DNA from: Haemophilus haemolyticus_L
GTDB taxonomy: Bacteria > Pseudomonadota > Gammaproteobacteria > Enterobacterales > Pasteurellaceae
Reading direction: 5' to 3'
Length of the DNA stretch: 64,000 nt
Assembly: GCF_003490595.1 (NCBI RefSeq)
Contig: NZ_QQGY01000002.1
Coordinates: 1 to 64,000 of the forward strand
In this document: positions 8,124 to 17,439 of the stretch, piece after piece
Layout of the letters: each line of letters begins with the position of its first letter
How positions within the stretch are numbered: the stretch's first letter is position 1
Notes under the pieces: generated by a model
What the model saw: the letters and a program-made list of their open reading frames with translations, nothing else
Databases searched by the model: none
Told to the model about the DNA's origin: nothing
Translations under genes and position numbers: made by a program

Positions 8124-9818
8124 ATGTTACGCAAAAATCTTACGTTTTTCTGTTTTCTATTTGGTATTAGCTTGAATTCTCAACTTCAAGCGGCTCCGCG
8201 CGTACCAGAACACCTAACAGAAAACGGACTAACTTATTGTACTAATGCCTCTGGATTTTCTTTTAATCCACAAACTGCGGATGCTGGCACCAGTATGAAT
8301 GTCGTCACAGAGCAAATTTATAACAAACTTTTTGAAATAAAAAACCATAGCGCAAATGTTACGCCTGTGCTCGCGCAATCCTATTCAATTTCACCAGATA
8401 ACAAAGAAATTTTAATTAATTTACGCCGTGGGGTGAAATTTCATCATACGCCTTGGTTTACCCCAACTCGTGATTTTAATGCGGAAGATGTAATATTTTC
8501 AATCAATCGTGTGTTGGGTCATGATACTTACTTGCCCACCTTAGCAGAAACAGCAATTACCTATAAAAACCCACAATATAAAGTGTTTCACGAGCAAGCA
8601 AGAAAAGTTCGCTTTCCTTATTTTGATAGCATTAAGCTTAATGAAAAAATTAAATCAGTGACCGCACTTTCGCCTTACCAAGTGAAAATTGAATTATTTG
8701 AGCCTGATTCATCGATCTTGTCGCATCTTGCCAGCCAATATGCGATTATTTTTTCACAAGAATATGCCTATCAATTAAGCGCTGACGATAATCTCACTCA
8801 ATTAGATACTCACCCCGTGGGCACTGGACCATATCAAGTAAAGGATTATGTGTATAACCAATATGTTCGCTTAGTGCGTAACGAAAACTATTGGAAAAAA
8901 GAAGAAAAAATTGAAAATATTATCGTAGATTTATCTACTGATAGAAATGGGCGGCTCGTCAAGTTTTTCAATAATGAATGTCAAATAGCCTCTTATCCTG
9001 AAGTGAGCCAAATTGGCTTATTAAAGAGCAACGATAAGCACTACTATATGCAATCTACTGACGGAATGAATTTAGCATATCTTGCTTTCAATTTTGAAAA
9101 ACCATTGATGCAGGATCGCACCATTCGAGAAGCTATCTCACAAAGTTTGAACCGCGCACGTATTATTCACAACATCTATCACAATACTGCGACAGTAGCG
9201 AATAACATTATTCCTGAAGTATCTTGGGCTTCTAGCGTAAACACGCCAGAATTTGATTTTGATTACAGTCCAAAAATCGCGAAGAAAAAATTAGAAAATA
9301 AACATCTTTCGCTCAATTTATGGGTGATTAATGAAGAACAAATGTATAACCCAGCCCCTTTTAAAATGGCGGAAATGATTAAATCCGATTTGGATCAAGT
9401 CGGCGTAAAAGTGAAAGTGCGGACAGTAACACGCACATTTTTGAGTGAGCAACTTCGCAATAAATCAGAAAATTACGATTTAATTTTAGCGGGATGGTTA
9501 GCAGGAAATCTTGATCCTGATGGATTTATGCGCCCTATTTTGAGCTGTAATACGCAAAATGAAATCACAAATTTATCTAACTGGTGTAACGAAGAATTTA
9601 ATCATTTAATGGATCGCGCGATTGCCACCTCTAATTTATCTGAACGGGCGCGTGCTTATAATGATGCTCAAGAACTGATTCTACATGAATTGCCGATTAT
9701 CCCTATTGCGAATGTAAAACGCATTTTGGTGGCAAATAGCCAAGTAAAAGGCGTGGAAATGACACCGTTCGGTAGCCTTAACTTTTCGGACTTACGCTTA
9801 CACAAGGAGAAACCCTAA
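8124..9818 (+). CDS. sapA: Periplasmic peptide-binding protein of the Sap ABC importer
   Basis: Extracytoplasmic solute-binding protein (SBP family 5, DppA/OppA fold) of 564 residues. It has a signal peptide of about 23 residues ending SLNSQLQAA. In H. influenzae, SapA binds host antimicrobial peptides and haem and delivers them to the SapBC permease, which supports resistance and survival in the host. The ribosome binding site is weak. First gene of sapABCDF: its stop TAA overlaps the sapB ATG by one base, so translation is probably coupled. Identification rests on the family fold and the complete operon order. Confidence 0.95.
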   Translation: MLRKNLTFFCFLFGISLNSQLQAAPRVPEHLTENGLTYCTNASGFSFNPQTADAGTSMNVVTEQIYNKLFEIKNHSANVTPVLAQSYSISPDNKEILINLRRGVKFHHTPWFTPTRDFNAEDVIFSINRVLGHDTYLPTLAETAITYKNPQYKVFHEQARKVRFPYFDSIKLNEKIKSVTALSPYQVKIELFEPDSSILSHLASQYAIIFSQEYAYQLSADDNLTQLDTHPVGTGPYQVKDYVYNQYVRLVRNENYWKKEEKIENIIVDLSTDRNGRLVKFFNNECQIASYPEVSQIGLLKSNDKHYYMQSTDGMNLAYLAFNFEKPLMQDRTIREAISQSLNRARIIHNIYHNTATVANNIIPEVSWASSVNTPEFDFDYSPKIAKKKLENKHLSLNLWVINEEQMYNPAPFKMAEMIKSDLDQVGVKVKVRTVTRTFLSEQLRNKSENYDLILAGWLAGNLDPDGFMRPILSCNTQNEITNLSNWCNEEFNHLMDRAIATSNLSERARAYNDAQELILHELPIIPIANVKRILVANSQVKGVEMTPFGSLNFSDLRLHKEKP

Positions 9819-10783
9819 TGTTGTGGTCTGTTATTCGCCATACCCTTTGGGTAACCTTGCTTTTGCTTGTGTTATCTTTGCTAAGTTTCGTCATTTTATT
9901 GCGAGATCCGCTTAATGCCGATCTTGTCACGCACAATATTTATACTAGTTATTTTAATTATTTAAGCACCTTATTACATGGCGATTTTGGGATTACTTAT
10001 AACGGTGGGAAATCGCTCATAGATCTGATTCTAACGGTGCTTCCACCTACATTAGAGCTTTGTTTTACCGCACTTTTATTGGCGTTCATTCTCGGCGTAC
10101 CACTTGGTATTATAAGTGCGGTAAATTCTCAGCATATTTTTGCAAAGAGCTTAAAAAGCTTATCTTATCTAGGCTTATCAATCCCAATATTTTGGCTTGC
10201 ACCTATTTTACTTTATGTGGCGGCAGTGAATCATTGGGAAATTGCCTCTATTGGGCAATACAATTTACTCTATGAAATAAAACCGATTACTGGTTTTCCT
10301 GTCATTGATGTTTGGTTTATAGATGTGCCTTATCGCACCAAAATTGTACAAAATGTTTTACAACATTTAGCCTTACCAACACTGGTGCTTTGCATTTTGC
10401 CAACAATGGAAATTATCAGAATTATTCAACAACGAGCAGAATATGTTTTGAACCAAAATTTTGCCAAAGTTGCCACAACACGGGGTTGGTCAAAATGGAA
10501 AATTCTCCACCAATATGTATTCCGTAATACGTTTCCTCTGCTTGTTCCACAAGTACCTCGCGTGTTTACCCTAGTATTAACTCAATGTATGTTGGTAGAA
10601 ACAGCTTTAGGTTGGCCTGGAATTGGTCGCTGGCTGATCGATGCCGTAACGCAACAAGATTACAATAGTATTTCTGCGGGTGTAGTTGTCATTGGCGTTT
10701 GCATTATTTTAATCGACACATTTATTAAAGCGCTTGCTTTCGTGCTCGATCCATTTAAAAAGAAAGGTTGGTATGCAAGATAA
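9818..10783 (+). CDS. sapB: Sap transporter permease SapB
   Basis: Inner-membrane permease subunit of the DppB/OppB class, 321 residues with about six hydrophobic segments. The EAA-type cytoplasmic loop near ATTRGWSKWKILHQYVFRN (about 218-236) contacts the ATPases. The C-terminal part ALGWPGIGRWLIDAV is characteristic of DppB-type subunits. It overlaps sapA by one base and sapC by 11 bases, as expected in a coupled operon. It should pair with SapC to form the channel. Confidence 0.95.
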   Translation: MLWSVIRHTLWVTLLLLVLSLLSFVILLRDPLNADLVTHNIYTSYFNYLSTLLHGDFGITYNGGKSLIDLILTVLPPTLELCFTALLLAFILGVPLGIISAVNSQHIFAKSLKSLSYLGLSIPIFWLAPILLYVAAVNHWEIASIGQYNLLYEIKPITGFPVIDVWFIDVPYRTKIVQNVLQHLALPTLVLCILPTMEIIRIIQQRAEYVLNQNFAKVATTRGWSKWKILHQYVFRNTFPLLVPQVPRVFTLVLTQCMLVETALGWPGIGRWLIDAVTQQDYNSISAGVVVIGVCIILIDTFIKALAFVLDPFKKKGWYAR

Positions 10784-11660
10784 AGAACCTGAAGAATTTC
10801 GAGAAAATACTTCAATATTCCAAATCTGGCTGCTATTTCGCAAAAATACCATTGCGTTGTTCAGCTTTTATTTATTAACGTTGTTAATTCTAACCGCACT
10901 TTTCAGCGGTTGGATCGCACCTTATGCTCATAATATGCAGTTTGTTGGGCAAGAATTAATGCCGCCATCTTGGGTCGAAAAAGGGCAAATTGCCTTTTTC
11001 TTTGGTACTGATGATTTAGGTCGTGATGTGCTGAGTAGATTAATTATGGGCACAAGTTACACGATTGGATCATCGTTGCTAGTCGTACTTGTAGTTGCCT
11101 TAATTGGTGGAACCCTTGGTATTGTTGCCGGTATGTTGAAAGGCTTAAAAGCGCGTTTTGTTGGTCATATTTTCGATGCCTTTTTATCGCTCCCTATTTT
11201 GCTCATTGCCATCGTGATTTCCACTCTGATGGAACCGAGTTTATTAAATGCAATGTTCGCAACACTTTTAGCGATATTGCCCTATTTCATCCATGCAATT
11301 TATCGAGCCATTCAACAAGAATTGAAAAAAGATTATGTGCTGATGTTAAAACTTGAGGGCATTTCTAACTGGGAATTATTAAAAAGTACCATTTTGCCTA
11401 ATATCACCGTAATCTATGTTCAAGAAATTGCACGCGCATTTGTTGTCGCTATATTGGATATTAGCGCCTTGAGTTTTATTTCCCTTGGCGCACAACGACC
11501 AACCCCAGAATGGGGCGCAATGATTCGAGATTCTTTAGAACTCCTCTATCTTGCACCCTGGACGGTATTACTCCCTGGCTTTGCAATTATTTTTACTATT
11601 TTATTAAGCATTATTTTTAGCAATGGCTTAACTAAAGCTATCAACCAATATTACGAATAA
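10773..11660 (+). CDS. sapC: Sap transporter permease SapC
   Basis: Second permease subunit, DppC/OppC class, 295 residues. The ATG at 10773 (protein begins MQDKEPEEF) is preferred over the in-frame ATG at 10734, because it follows AAGAAAGG and gives the usual length; it still overlaps sapB by 11 bases. The motif FFGTDDLGRDVLSRLIMG (about 76-93) is the hallmark of this class. The EAA loop is near KLEGISNWELLKSTILPN. The C-terminal half has the usual membrane helices. Confidence 0.94.
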   Translation: MQDKEPEEFRENTSIFQIWLLFRKNTIALFSFYLLTLLILTALFSGWIAPYAHNMQFVGQELMPPSWVEKGQIAFFFGTDDLGRDVLSRLIMGTSYTIGSSLLVVLVVALIGGTLGIVAGMLKGLKARFVGHIFDAFLSLPILLIAIVISTLMEPSLLNAMFATLLAILPYFIHAIYRAIQQELKKDYVLMLKLEGISNWELLKSTILPNITVIYVQEIARAFVVAILDISALSFISLGAQRPTPEWGAMIRDSLELLYLAPWTVLLPGFAIIFTILLSIIFSNGLTKAINQYYE

Positions 11661-11663
11661 TTT

Positions 11664-12713
11664 ATGGCACTACTAGACATCCGTAACCTAAATATCGAAA
11701 TACAAACCTCAAACGGCCTCGTTAAGATTGTGGACGGCGTAAGCTTATCGATCAATGAAGGGGAAATTTGTGGGCTTGTTGGCGAATCAGGTTCTGGTAA
11801 AAGTTTAATCGCCAAAGTAATTTGTAATGCTATCAAAGAAAACTGGATTATTACCGCAGATCGCTTTCGCTTTCATGATGTAGAGTTACTAAAACTCAGT
11901 CCTAATAAACGTCGAAAGTTAGTGGGTAAAGAAATATCCATGATTTTCCAAGATCCCCTTTCTTGTCTTGATCCAAGTCGGAAAATTGGTAAACAATTAA
12001 TCCAAAATATCCCGAATTGGACATTTAAAGGAAAATGGTGGCAATGGTTTGGTTGGAAAAAACGCCGTGCCATTGAATTATTGCATCGTGTAGGGATAAA
12101 AGAACACAAAGATATCATGGCAAGCTATCCTAATGAATTAACGGAAGGCGAAGGACAAAAAGTCATGATTGCTATCGCAGTGGCAAATCAGCCCCGCTTG
12201 CTCATTGCCGATGAACCGACTAATGCATTAGAAGCAACAACAGCATTACAGGTATTTCGATTACTTTCGAGTATGAACCAAAACCAAGGCACAACCGTTT
12301 TATTGGCTAGCAATGACATCAGAAGTATTAGTGAATGGTGCGATCAGATTTCTGTACTCTATTGCGGGCAAAATACGGAATCAGGTCCAACGCAAATGTT
12401 GCTTGAAAGTCCTCATCATCCTTACACACAGGCGTTGATTAATGCCGTACCTGATTTTACGCAGCCTTTGGGATTTAAAACAAAACTAAGCACCTTAGAA
12501 GGCACTGTGCCAATTTTAGAACAAATGCCTATTGGTTGCCGTCTTGGTCCTCGTTGCCCTTTTGCGCAGAAAAAATGTATTGAAAAACCAACTCGATTCA
12601 AAATAAAACAACATGAATTTTCTTGCCATTATCCAATTAATTTACGCGAGAAAACCTTCAAAGAAAAAGCTACGAGTACACCATTAACACTTGCAAGCAA
12701 AGGAAATGAATAA
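11664..12713 (+). CDS. sapD: Sap transporter ATP-binding protein SapD
   Basis: ABC ATPase of 349 residues, DppD/OppD class. Walker A is GESGSGKS (about 40-47) and Walker B is LLIADEPTN (about 177-185). The signature motif is degenerate: LTEGEGQKVMIA (about 158-169) instead of LSGGQ, which is known in the SapD family. The C-terminal Cys-rich segment CRLGPRCPFAQKKC resembles the iron-sulfur or OppC-type C-terminal motif seen in peptide-importer ATPases. It starts 3 bp after sapC, and its last base is shared with the sapF ATG. Confidence 0.94.
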   Translation: MALLDIRNLNIEIQTSNGLVKIVDGVSLSINEGEICGLVGESGSGKSLIAKVICNAIKENWIITADRFRFHDVELLKLSPNKRRKLVGKEISMIFQDPLSCLDPSRKIGKQLIQNIPNWTFKGKWWQWFGWKKRRAIELLHRVGIKEHKDIMASYPNELTEGEGQKVMIAIAVANQPRLLIADEPTNALEATTALQVFRLLSSMNQNQGTTVLLASNDIRSISEWCDQISVLYCGQNTESGPTQMLLESPHHPYTQALINAVPDFTQPLGFKTKLSTLEGTVPILEQMPIGCRLGPRCPFAQKKCIEKPTRFKIKQHEFSCHYPINLREKTFKEKATSTPLTLASKGNE

Positions 12714-13522
12714 TGCCGTTATTACAAGTAGAAGATTTAACGAAAACCTTCAAAGGTCGCAAGCGTTTATTTGGTACGAGTGACTTTAATGCGGTAGAAA
12801 ATGTAAGTTTTTCTCTTGAGCGCCAACAAACTTTGGCGATTATCGGCAAAAATGGTTCTGGGAAATCAACGTTAGTAAAAATGATTGCGGGCATTACTCA
12901 GCCCACTTCTGGCAGAATTTTATTTAACGATCATGAATTGCAATTCGAGGATTTTCAATACCGCGCGCAACATATTCGAATGGTGTTCCAAGATGCGAAT
13001 TCAGCGTTTAATCCTCGCTTAAATATCGGTGAGGCATTAGATGCGCCGCTACGTTTAGCAACAGACTGGGATGAAGAACGTCGCAATCAAAAAATCTTTG
13101 AAACACTGTTACTTGTAGGGCTTTACCCCGATTACACAAATCTAAAAATCAAACATCTTTCTATCAGCCAAAAACAGCGTGTCGCTTTGGCTCGCGCGCT
13201 GATTTTAGAACCTGAAATAATTATTATAGATGATGCACTTGGTAATTTAGATGCCTCGGTGCGCATTCAATTACTAAATTTAACTCTTGATCTGCAGCAA
13301 CGTTTAGGCATCTCTTACATTTATGTAGGGCAAGACCTCGGCGTGATTAAACATATTGCAGACACTGTCATAGTGATGGATAAAGGGAAAATGATAAAGA
13401 GCGGTACGCCTAAAACGCTATTTACCGATCCTCAAACAGATGTAACTGGCCGTTTAGTGGAAAGTTATTTTGGAAAAATTTTGGATGAAAGTGCCTGGGT
13501 AAAGGAAACTCATACTAACTAA
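12713..13522 (+). CDS. sapF: Sap transporter ATP-binding protein SapF
   Basis: Second ATPase, DppF/OppF class, 269 residues. Walker A is GKNGSGKS (about 44-51), Walker B is IIIDDALGNLD (about 165-175), and LSISQKQRVALARAL is a divergent signature motif in which SISQK replaces SGGQ. The Walker B glutamate position is Ala (DDA instead of DEP), as in other SapF proteins, so the pair SapD/SapF may have one weak catalytic site each. It is translationally coupled to sapD, and the next gene follows by 11 bp. Confidence 0.93.
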   Translation: MPLLQVEDLTKTFKGRKRLFGTSDFNAVENVSFSLERQQTLAIIGKNGSGKSTLVKMIAGITQPTSGRILFNDHELQFEDFQYRAQHIRMVFQDANSAFNPRLNIGEALDAPLRLATDWDEERRNQKIFETLLLVGLYPDYTNLKIKHLSISQKQRVALARALILEPEIIIIDDALGNLDASVRIQLLNLTLDLQQRLGISYIYVGQDLGVIKHIADTVIVMDKGKMIKSGTPKTLFTDPQTDVTGRLVESYFGKILDESAWVKETHTN

Positions 13523-13533
13523 GGAAAGAAAAA

Positions 13534-14550
13534 ATGAACACTCGTCCCTTTTATTTCGGACTTATATTTATCGCGATTATCGCTGTACTTGCCAGCTACT
13601 TAGGGAGTACCGACTTTTCTCATCACTATCATGTCAGTGCCTTAATTATTGCCATCTTGCTGGGAATGGCAATCGGCAATACCATTTACCCGCAATTTTC
13701 TGCACAAGTGGAAAAAGGCGTATTATTTGCGAAAGGTCCTCTTCTTCGCACTGGCATTGTGCTATATGGTTTTCGACTCACCTTTAGCGATATCGCCGAT
13801 GTTGGATTAAATGCTGTCGTCACTGATGCAATCATGCTAATTTCAACGTTCTTTTTTACCGCACTTTTGGGCATTCGTTATCTAAAAATGGATAAACAAT
13901 TGGTTTATCTGACTGGGGCTGGATGTAGTATTTGTGGTGCGGCAGCGGTTATGGCGGCAGAGCCTGTTACCAAAGCAGAATCTCATAAAGTTTCAGTGGC
14001 GATTGCCGTAGTGGTCATTTTCGGGACGCTTTCTATTTTTACTTATCCATTTCTCTACACTTGGTCACAAAATTTAATTAACGCTCATCAATTCGGTATT
14101 TATATTGGTTCTAGCGTGCATGAGGTAGCTCAAGTTTATGCGATTGGGGGAAATATTGATCCTATCGTGGCAAATACCGCCGTCATTACCAAAATGATCC
14201 GAGTAATGATGCTCGCACCATTTTTATTAATGCTTTCTTGGTTATTAACACGTAGTAATGGGGTATCAGAAAATACATCGCACAAAATTACAATTCCTTG
14301 GTTTGCCGTACTTTTTATTGGCGTTGCCATTTTTAATTCTTTTGATTTATTACCAAAAGAACTCGTGAAATTATTCGTTGAAATCGATTCTTTCTTATTA
14401 ATTTCAGCGATGGCTGCGCTTGGCTTAACTACGCAAGCAAGCGCAATCAAGAAAGCTGGACTAAAACCTCTGATTTTAGGGATACTGATTTATTTATGGC
14501 TAGTGATTGGTGGATTTTTAGTGAACTATGGAATATCAAAATTAATATAA
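13534..14550 (+). CDS. YeiH/UPF0324 family membrane protein (putative sulfate-type exporter family)
   Basis: Polytopic inner-membrane protein of 338 residues with about ten hydrophobic segments, belonging to the UPF0324/YeiH family (PSE family). The conserved Cys pair GAGCSICGAAAVMA (about 129-142) and SSVHEVAQVYA (about 192-202) are typical of the family. Substrate is not established; some relatives are called sulfate exporters. It starts 11 bp after sapF with an AAGGAAAG ribosome binding site, so it is probably co-transcribed with the sap genes. An inverted uptake-signal terminator follows. Confidence 0.88.
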   Translation: MNTRPFYFGLIFIAIIAVLASYLGSTDFSHHYHVSALIIAILLGMAIGNTIYPQFSAQVEKGVLFAKGPLLRTGIVLYGFRLTFSDIADVGLNAVVTDAIMLISTFFFTALLGIRYLKMDKQLVYLTGAGCSICGAAAVMAAEPVTKAESHKVSVAIAVVVIFGTLSIFTYPFLYTWSQNLINAHQFGIYIGSSVHEVAQVYAIGGNIDPIVANTAVITKMIRVMMLAPFLLMLSWLLTRSNGVSENTSHKITIPWFAVLFIGVAIFNSFDLLPKELVKLFVEIDSFLLISAMAALGLTTQASAIKKAGLKPLILGILIYLWLVIGGFLVNYGISKLI

Positions 14551-14565
14551 AATTTACTTAAGATT

Positions 14566-14596
14566 GACCGCACTTTTGAAGTGCGGTCTTTTTTTA
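14566..14596 (+). terminator. Terminator of the sap operon
   Basis: GACCGCACTT pairs with AAGTGCGGTC across a three-base loop and is followed by seven T. It lies 15 bp past the stop of the YeiH-type gene and just before the convergent truA. Confidence 0.85.
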
Positions 14597-14642
14597 TGAA
14601 AAATATTTTCAGATATAGTGATTTAAAACATGAAATTACGCT

Positions 14643-15452
14643 TTATTTCAAAGTGCGATTTAATAAACCATCCTCTAAAAATAAAGGGCCAATGGGGCGT
14701 TTAGGAATATCAAACTTTTGTGGATAAATCACATCCACCAAATACAATCCATCGGGTTTTGCTGTTGGTGCAGCAAGCTGACGATTTTTCTGCTCAAGTA
14801 GCCATTGCATCCATTCAATCGGCTGATTTCCAGCACCGACCTCAATCAAACTTCCCACAATATTGCGCACCATATGATGCACAAAAGCATTCGCCTGAAT
14901 ATCCACAATAATATATTTTCCGATACGAGACACATTCAAATGATGCACATTACGCCAAGGCGTATGAGACTGGCATTGTGCAGCGCGAAAAGAGGAAAAA
15001 TCATGTTCCCCTAATAAACATTGCCCTGCTTGATGCATTTTTTCGGCATCTAAATCTAAATGACAGTGAGTCATTCCTCCCGCTAAAATCGCAGAGCGTA
15101 ATTTATTACAATAAAGAATATAGCGATAACGGCGTGCTGTTGCAGAAAATCTAGCATGGAATTCATCATCGACTTGTTTTGCCCAACTCACTGCAATGTC
15201 ATCAGGTAAATGAGCATTCGTACCAAAAGCCCAAGCCTTATCTGGGCGAACTGAATTGGTTTCAAAATGAACAACCTGCCCCGTTCCACTCACACCAGAA
15301 TCCGTTCGCCCCGCACAAAATATTTCAATTTTTTCATTCGCAATACAAGAAAGCGCCTTTTCTAATTCTTCTTGTACACTGCGGACTTTTTCTTGTCTCT
15401 GCCAACCATAATAATTTTGCCCGTTATACTCAATGCCTAATGCGATTTTCAT
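14643..15452 (-). CDS. truA: tRNA pseudouridine synthase A
   Basis: Forms pseudouridine at positions 38-40 in the anticodon stem-loop of tRNAs. 269 residues. The catalytic Asp lies in the family motif FCAGRTDSGVSGTGQVVHF (about residues 45-63), in the RTD triad. GIEYNGQNYYGWQRQ at the N-terminus and MVRNIVGSLIEVG (about 198-210) are also conserved. It is transcribed alone here, convergent with the sap operon. Confidence 0.96.
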   Translation of the reverse strand: MKIALGIEYNGQNYYGWQRQEKVRSVQEELEKALSCIANEKIEIFCAGRTDSGVSGTGQVVHFETNSVRPDKAWAFGTNAHLPDDIAVSWAKQVDDEFHARFSATARRYRYILYCNKLRSAILAGGMTHCHLDLDAEKMHQAGQCLLGEHDFSSFRAAQCQSHTPWRNVHHLNVSRIGKYIIVDIQANAFVHHMVRNIVGSLIEVGAGNQPIEWMQWLLEQKNRQLAAPTAKPDGLYLVDVIYPQKFDIPKRPIGPLFLEDGLLNRTLK

Positions 15453-15686
15453 TTTTTACCTTTTGGCTTAATAAAGTGCGGTTATGGTAGCTCAAGTTTA
15501 TTTGGAGCGCAAATTCACAAAATCGCTCCAGAATTAATTAACAAATAAGCGATAGCTTCTAAAAATTACAGCAATAAATGTGAAATTTTTGTGATAAAGA
15601 TCTCATTCTGATAATCTATCATTAGAGTTTACACTCCAAAATCCCTATAATTAATCAATATATTATGAAAAACTAAAAGGAAAATT

Positions 15687-16688
15687 ATGAAAACATTGAG
15701 TGAATTTATCGTTGAACGCCAAGCAGAATACCCAAATGCAAAAGGGGAATTGAGCGGTATTTTGTCATCAATTCGTCTTTTAGCGAAAATTATTCACCGA
15801 GATATTAATAAAGCAGGCTTAACAAATATTCTCGGCCAATCTGGTGTTGAAAACGTACAAGGCGAAAGTCAAATGAAACTTGATTTATTCGCCCATAACA
15901 CGATGAAAGCGGCATTAATGGCGCGTGAAGAAGTGGCTGGGTTTGCATCTGAAGAAGAAGAAAGTTTTATCGCATTTGATACGGAACGTGGACGCAATGC
16001 AAAATACATTATTTTAACGGATCCCCTTGATGGTTCTTCAAATATTGATGTAAACGTATCCGTCGGTACAATTTTCTCTATTTACCGTCGCGTATCTCCA
16101 ATTGGAACGCCTGTAACTTTAGAAGATTTCTTACAACCAGGGAATAAACAAGTTGCCGCAGGTTATATTGTTTATGGTTCATCAACTATGTTGGTATATA
16201 CCACTGGTCATGGGGTTAATGGTTTTACTTATGATCCATCAATCGGTACATTCTGTCTGTCACACGAAAATATGCAAATGCCAAAAACTGGCCGCATTTA
16301 TTCCATCAATGAAGGGCAATACCTCAAATTCCCACAAGGTGTGAAAAAATATATTAAATATTGCCAAGAAGAAGATAAATCGACTAATCGTCCTTACGCC
16401 TCTCGCTATATTGGTTCACTTGTAGCAGACTTCCACCGCAACTTATTAAAAGGCGGTATTTATATTTACCCAAGTGCAACCAACTATCCAAATGGAAAAC
16501 TCCGTTTATTATATGAAGGCAATCCAATTGCATTTTTAGCGGAGCAAGCGGGTGGTGTCGCAACGGATGGTTATCGTCGAATTTTAGATATCGAACCAAC
16601 CGCACTTCATGAGCGCGTTCCACTATTTGTTGGTTCACAAGATATGGTGAAAAAAGCACAAGAAATGATGGAAGAATTTAAAGAATAA
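15687..16688 (+). CDS. fbp: Fructose-1,6-bisphosphatase, class I
   Basis: Hydrolyses fructose 1,6-bisphosphate to fructose 6-phosphate, the committed step of gluconeogenesis. 333 residues. The metal-binding core is LTDPLDGSSNIDVNVSVGTIFSIYR (about 111-135; key D, D, D). The C-terminal region carries LLYEGNPIAFLAEQAGG, which is also diagnostic. A clear AAAAGGAAAA ribosome binding site precedes the ATG. It is flanked by 230 bp of AT-rich upstream sequence and a strong terminator. Confidence 0.97.
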   Translation: MKTLSEFIVERQAEYPNAKGELSGILSSIRLLAKIIHRDINKAGLTNILGQSGVENVQGESQMKLDLFAHNTMKAALMAREEVAGFASEEEESFIAFDTERGRNAKYIILTDPLDGSSNIDVNVSVGTIFSIYRRVSPIGTPVTLEDFLQPGNKQVAAGYIVYGSSTMLVYTTGHGVNGFTYDPSIGTFCLSHENMQMPKTGRIYSINEGQYLKFPQGVKKYIKYCQEEDKSTNRPYASRYIGSLVADFHRNLLKGGIYIYPSATNYPNGKLRLLYEGNPIAFLAEQAGGVATDGYRRILDIEPTALHERVPLFVGSQDMVKKAQEMMEEFKE

Positions 16689-16689
16689 T

Positions 16690-16725
16690 AAAAATCTCCT
16701 CGATTAAAAGAGGAGATTTTTATCA
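16690..16725 (+). terminator. Terminator after fbp
   Basis: AAAAATCTCCTC pairs with GAGGAGATTTTT across an 8-nt loop. It begins immediately after the fbp stop codon. Confidence 0.85.
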
Positions 16726-16736
16726 ATAAACTGATC

Positions 16737-16770
16737 AAAAAAACCGAACTTAATGTTCGGTTTTCTTTTT
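16737..16770 (-). terminator. Terminator of the NlpC/P60 gene
   Basis: CCGAAC and GTTCGG form a short hairpin with a five-base loop. On the minus strand it is followed by seven T; on the plus strand by TTTTCTTTTT. It probably works in both directions between the convergent fbp and the lipoprotein gene. Confidence 0.7.
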
Positions 16771-16772
16771 CA

Positions 16773-17324
16773 TTACATGATACGACGCGATTGAGTGTAA
16801 GTTCTAGCCCAGTATTCTTCATCAAGGGAACTTATCGTCACACCTTGCCCTGTACTTGCGTGCATAAATTGGTTGTTACCAATATAAACACCGACATGGT
16901 TATTTTTACGGAAGAAAACTAAATCGCCTTTTTTCAACTCTGATTTACTAATTTGTTTACCTAAATAACGCTGTTCAGCCGTAGAACGAGGCAATTCAAT
17001 ACCAAAAACTTCAGAAAAAGTAGTTTGCATAAATGCTGAACAATCAATACCACGTTTAGTCGTACCGCCCATACGATAACGAGTTCCAACCCATTCATTA
17101 TAAACACTAGCGAGAGCCTTATCGCCCATCAAAGCAGAGGAGCGGTTTGTTCTCACTTTGTGAAAAATGCCTGTTCGATTATCTTTTTCTAAATTATTAA
17201 TTAAACCAGTTAATTGAACATCATCATTTTCTGAAATAATCTGATGATTTGCCGTTCGTGGACCATTAGAACAAGCGGTTGCGAGGGTCGCTAAACCGAT
17301 AATAACTAAAATTCTTTTCAGCAT
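16773..17324 (-). CDS. NlpC/P60-family peptidoglycan endopeptidase lipoprotein
   Basis: 183 residues. The N-terminus MLKRILVIIGLATLATACSN is a lipoprotein signal with lipobox LATAC (Cys18). The C-terminal half is an NlpC/P60 cysteine peptidase domain: catalytic Cys in GIDCSAFMQTTF (about 93-104), and His in NHVGVYIGNNQFMHAS (about 142-157). The family cuts the D-Glu/mDAP bond in peptide stems or the D-Ala-mDAP cross-link; E. coli relatives are NlpC and MepS. Which of these it matches cannot be decided by eye. It would act at the outer membrane on the cell wall. Confidence 0.9.
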   Translation of the reverse strand: MLKRILVIIGLATLATACSNGPRTANHQIISENDDVQLTGLINNLEKDNRTGIFHKVRTNRSSALMGDKALASVYNEWVGTRYRMGGTTKRGIDCSAFMQTTFSEVFGIELPRSTAEQRYLGKQISKSELKKGDLVFFRKNNHVGVYIGNNQFMHASTGQGVTISSLDEEYWARTYTQSRRIM

Positions 17325-17439
17325 AATTTCAAATAATTAAAAGAAATAAAATTTTGTAGAGGCTATCAAAATTTGAATAAAATTGCCAGTAAAAATCCAA
17401 TTTTAATGGGATTTTTGTGATCTTTTGCACAATTTTGGT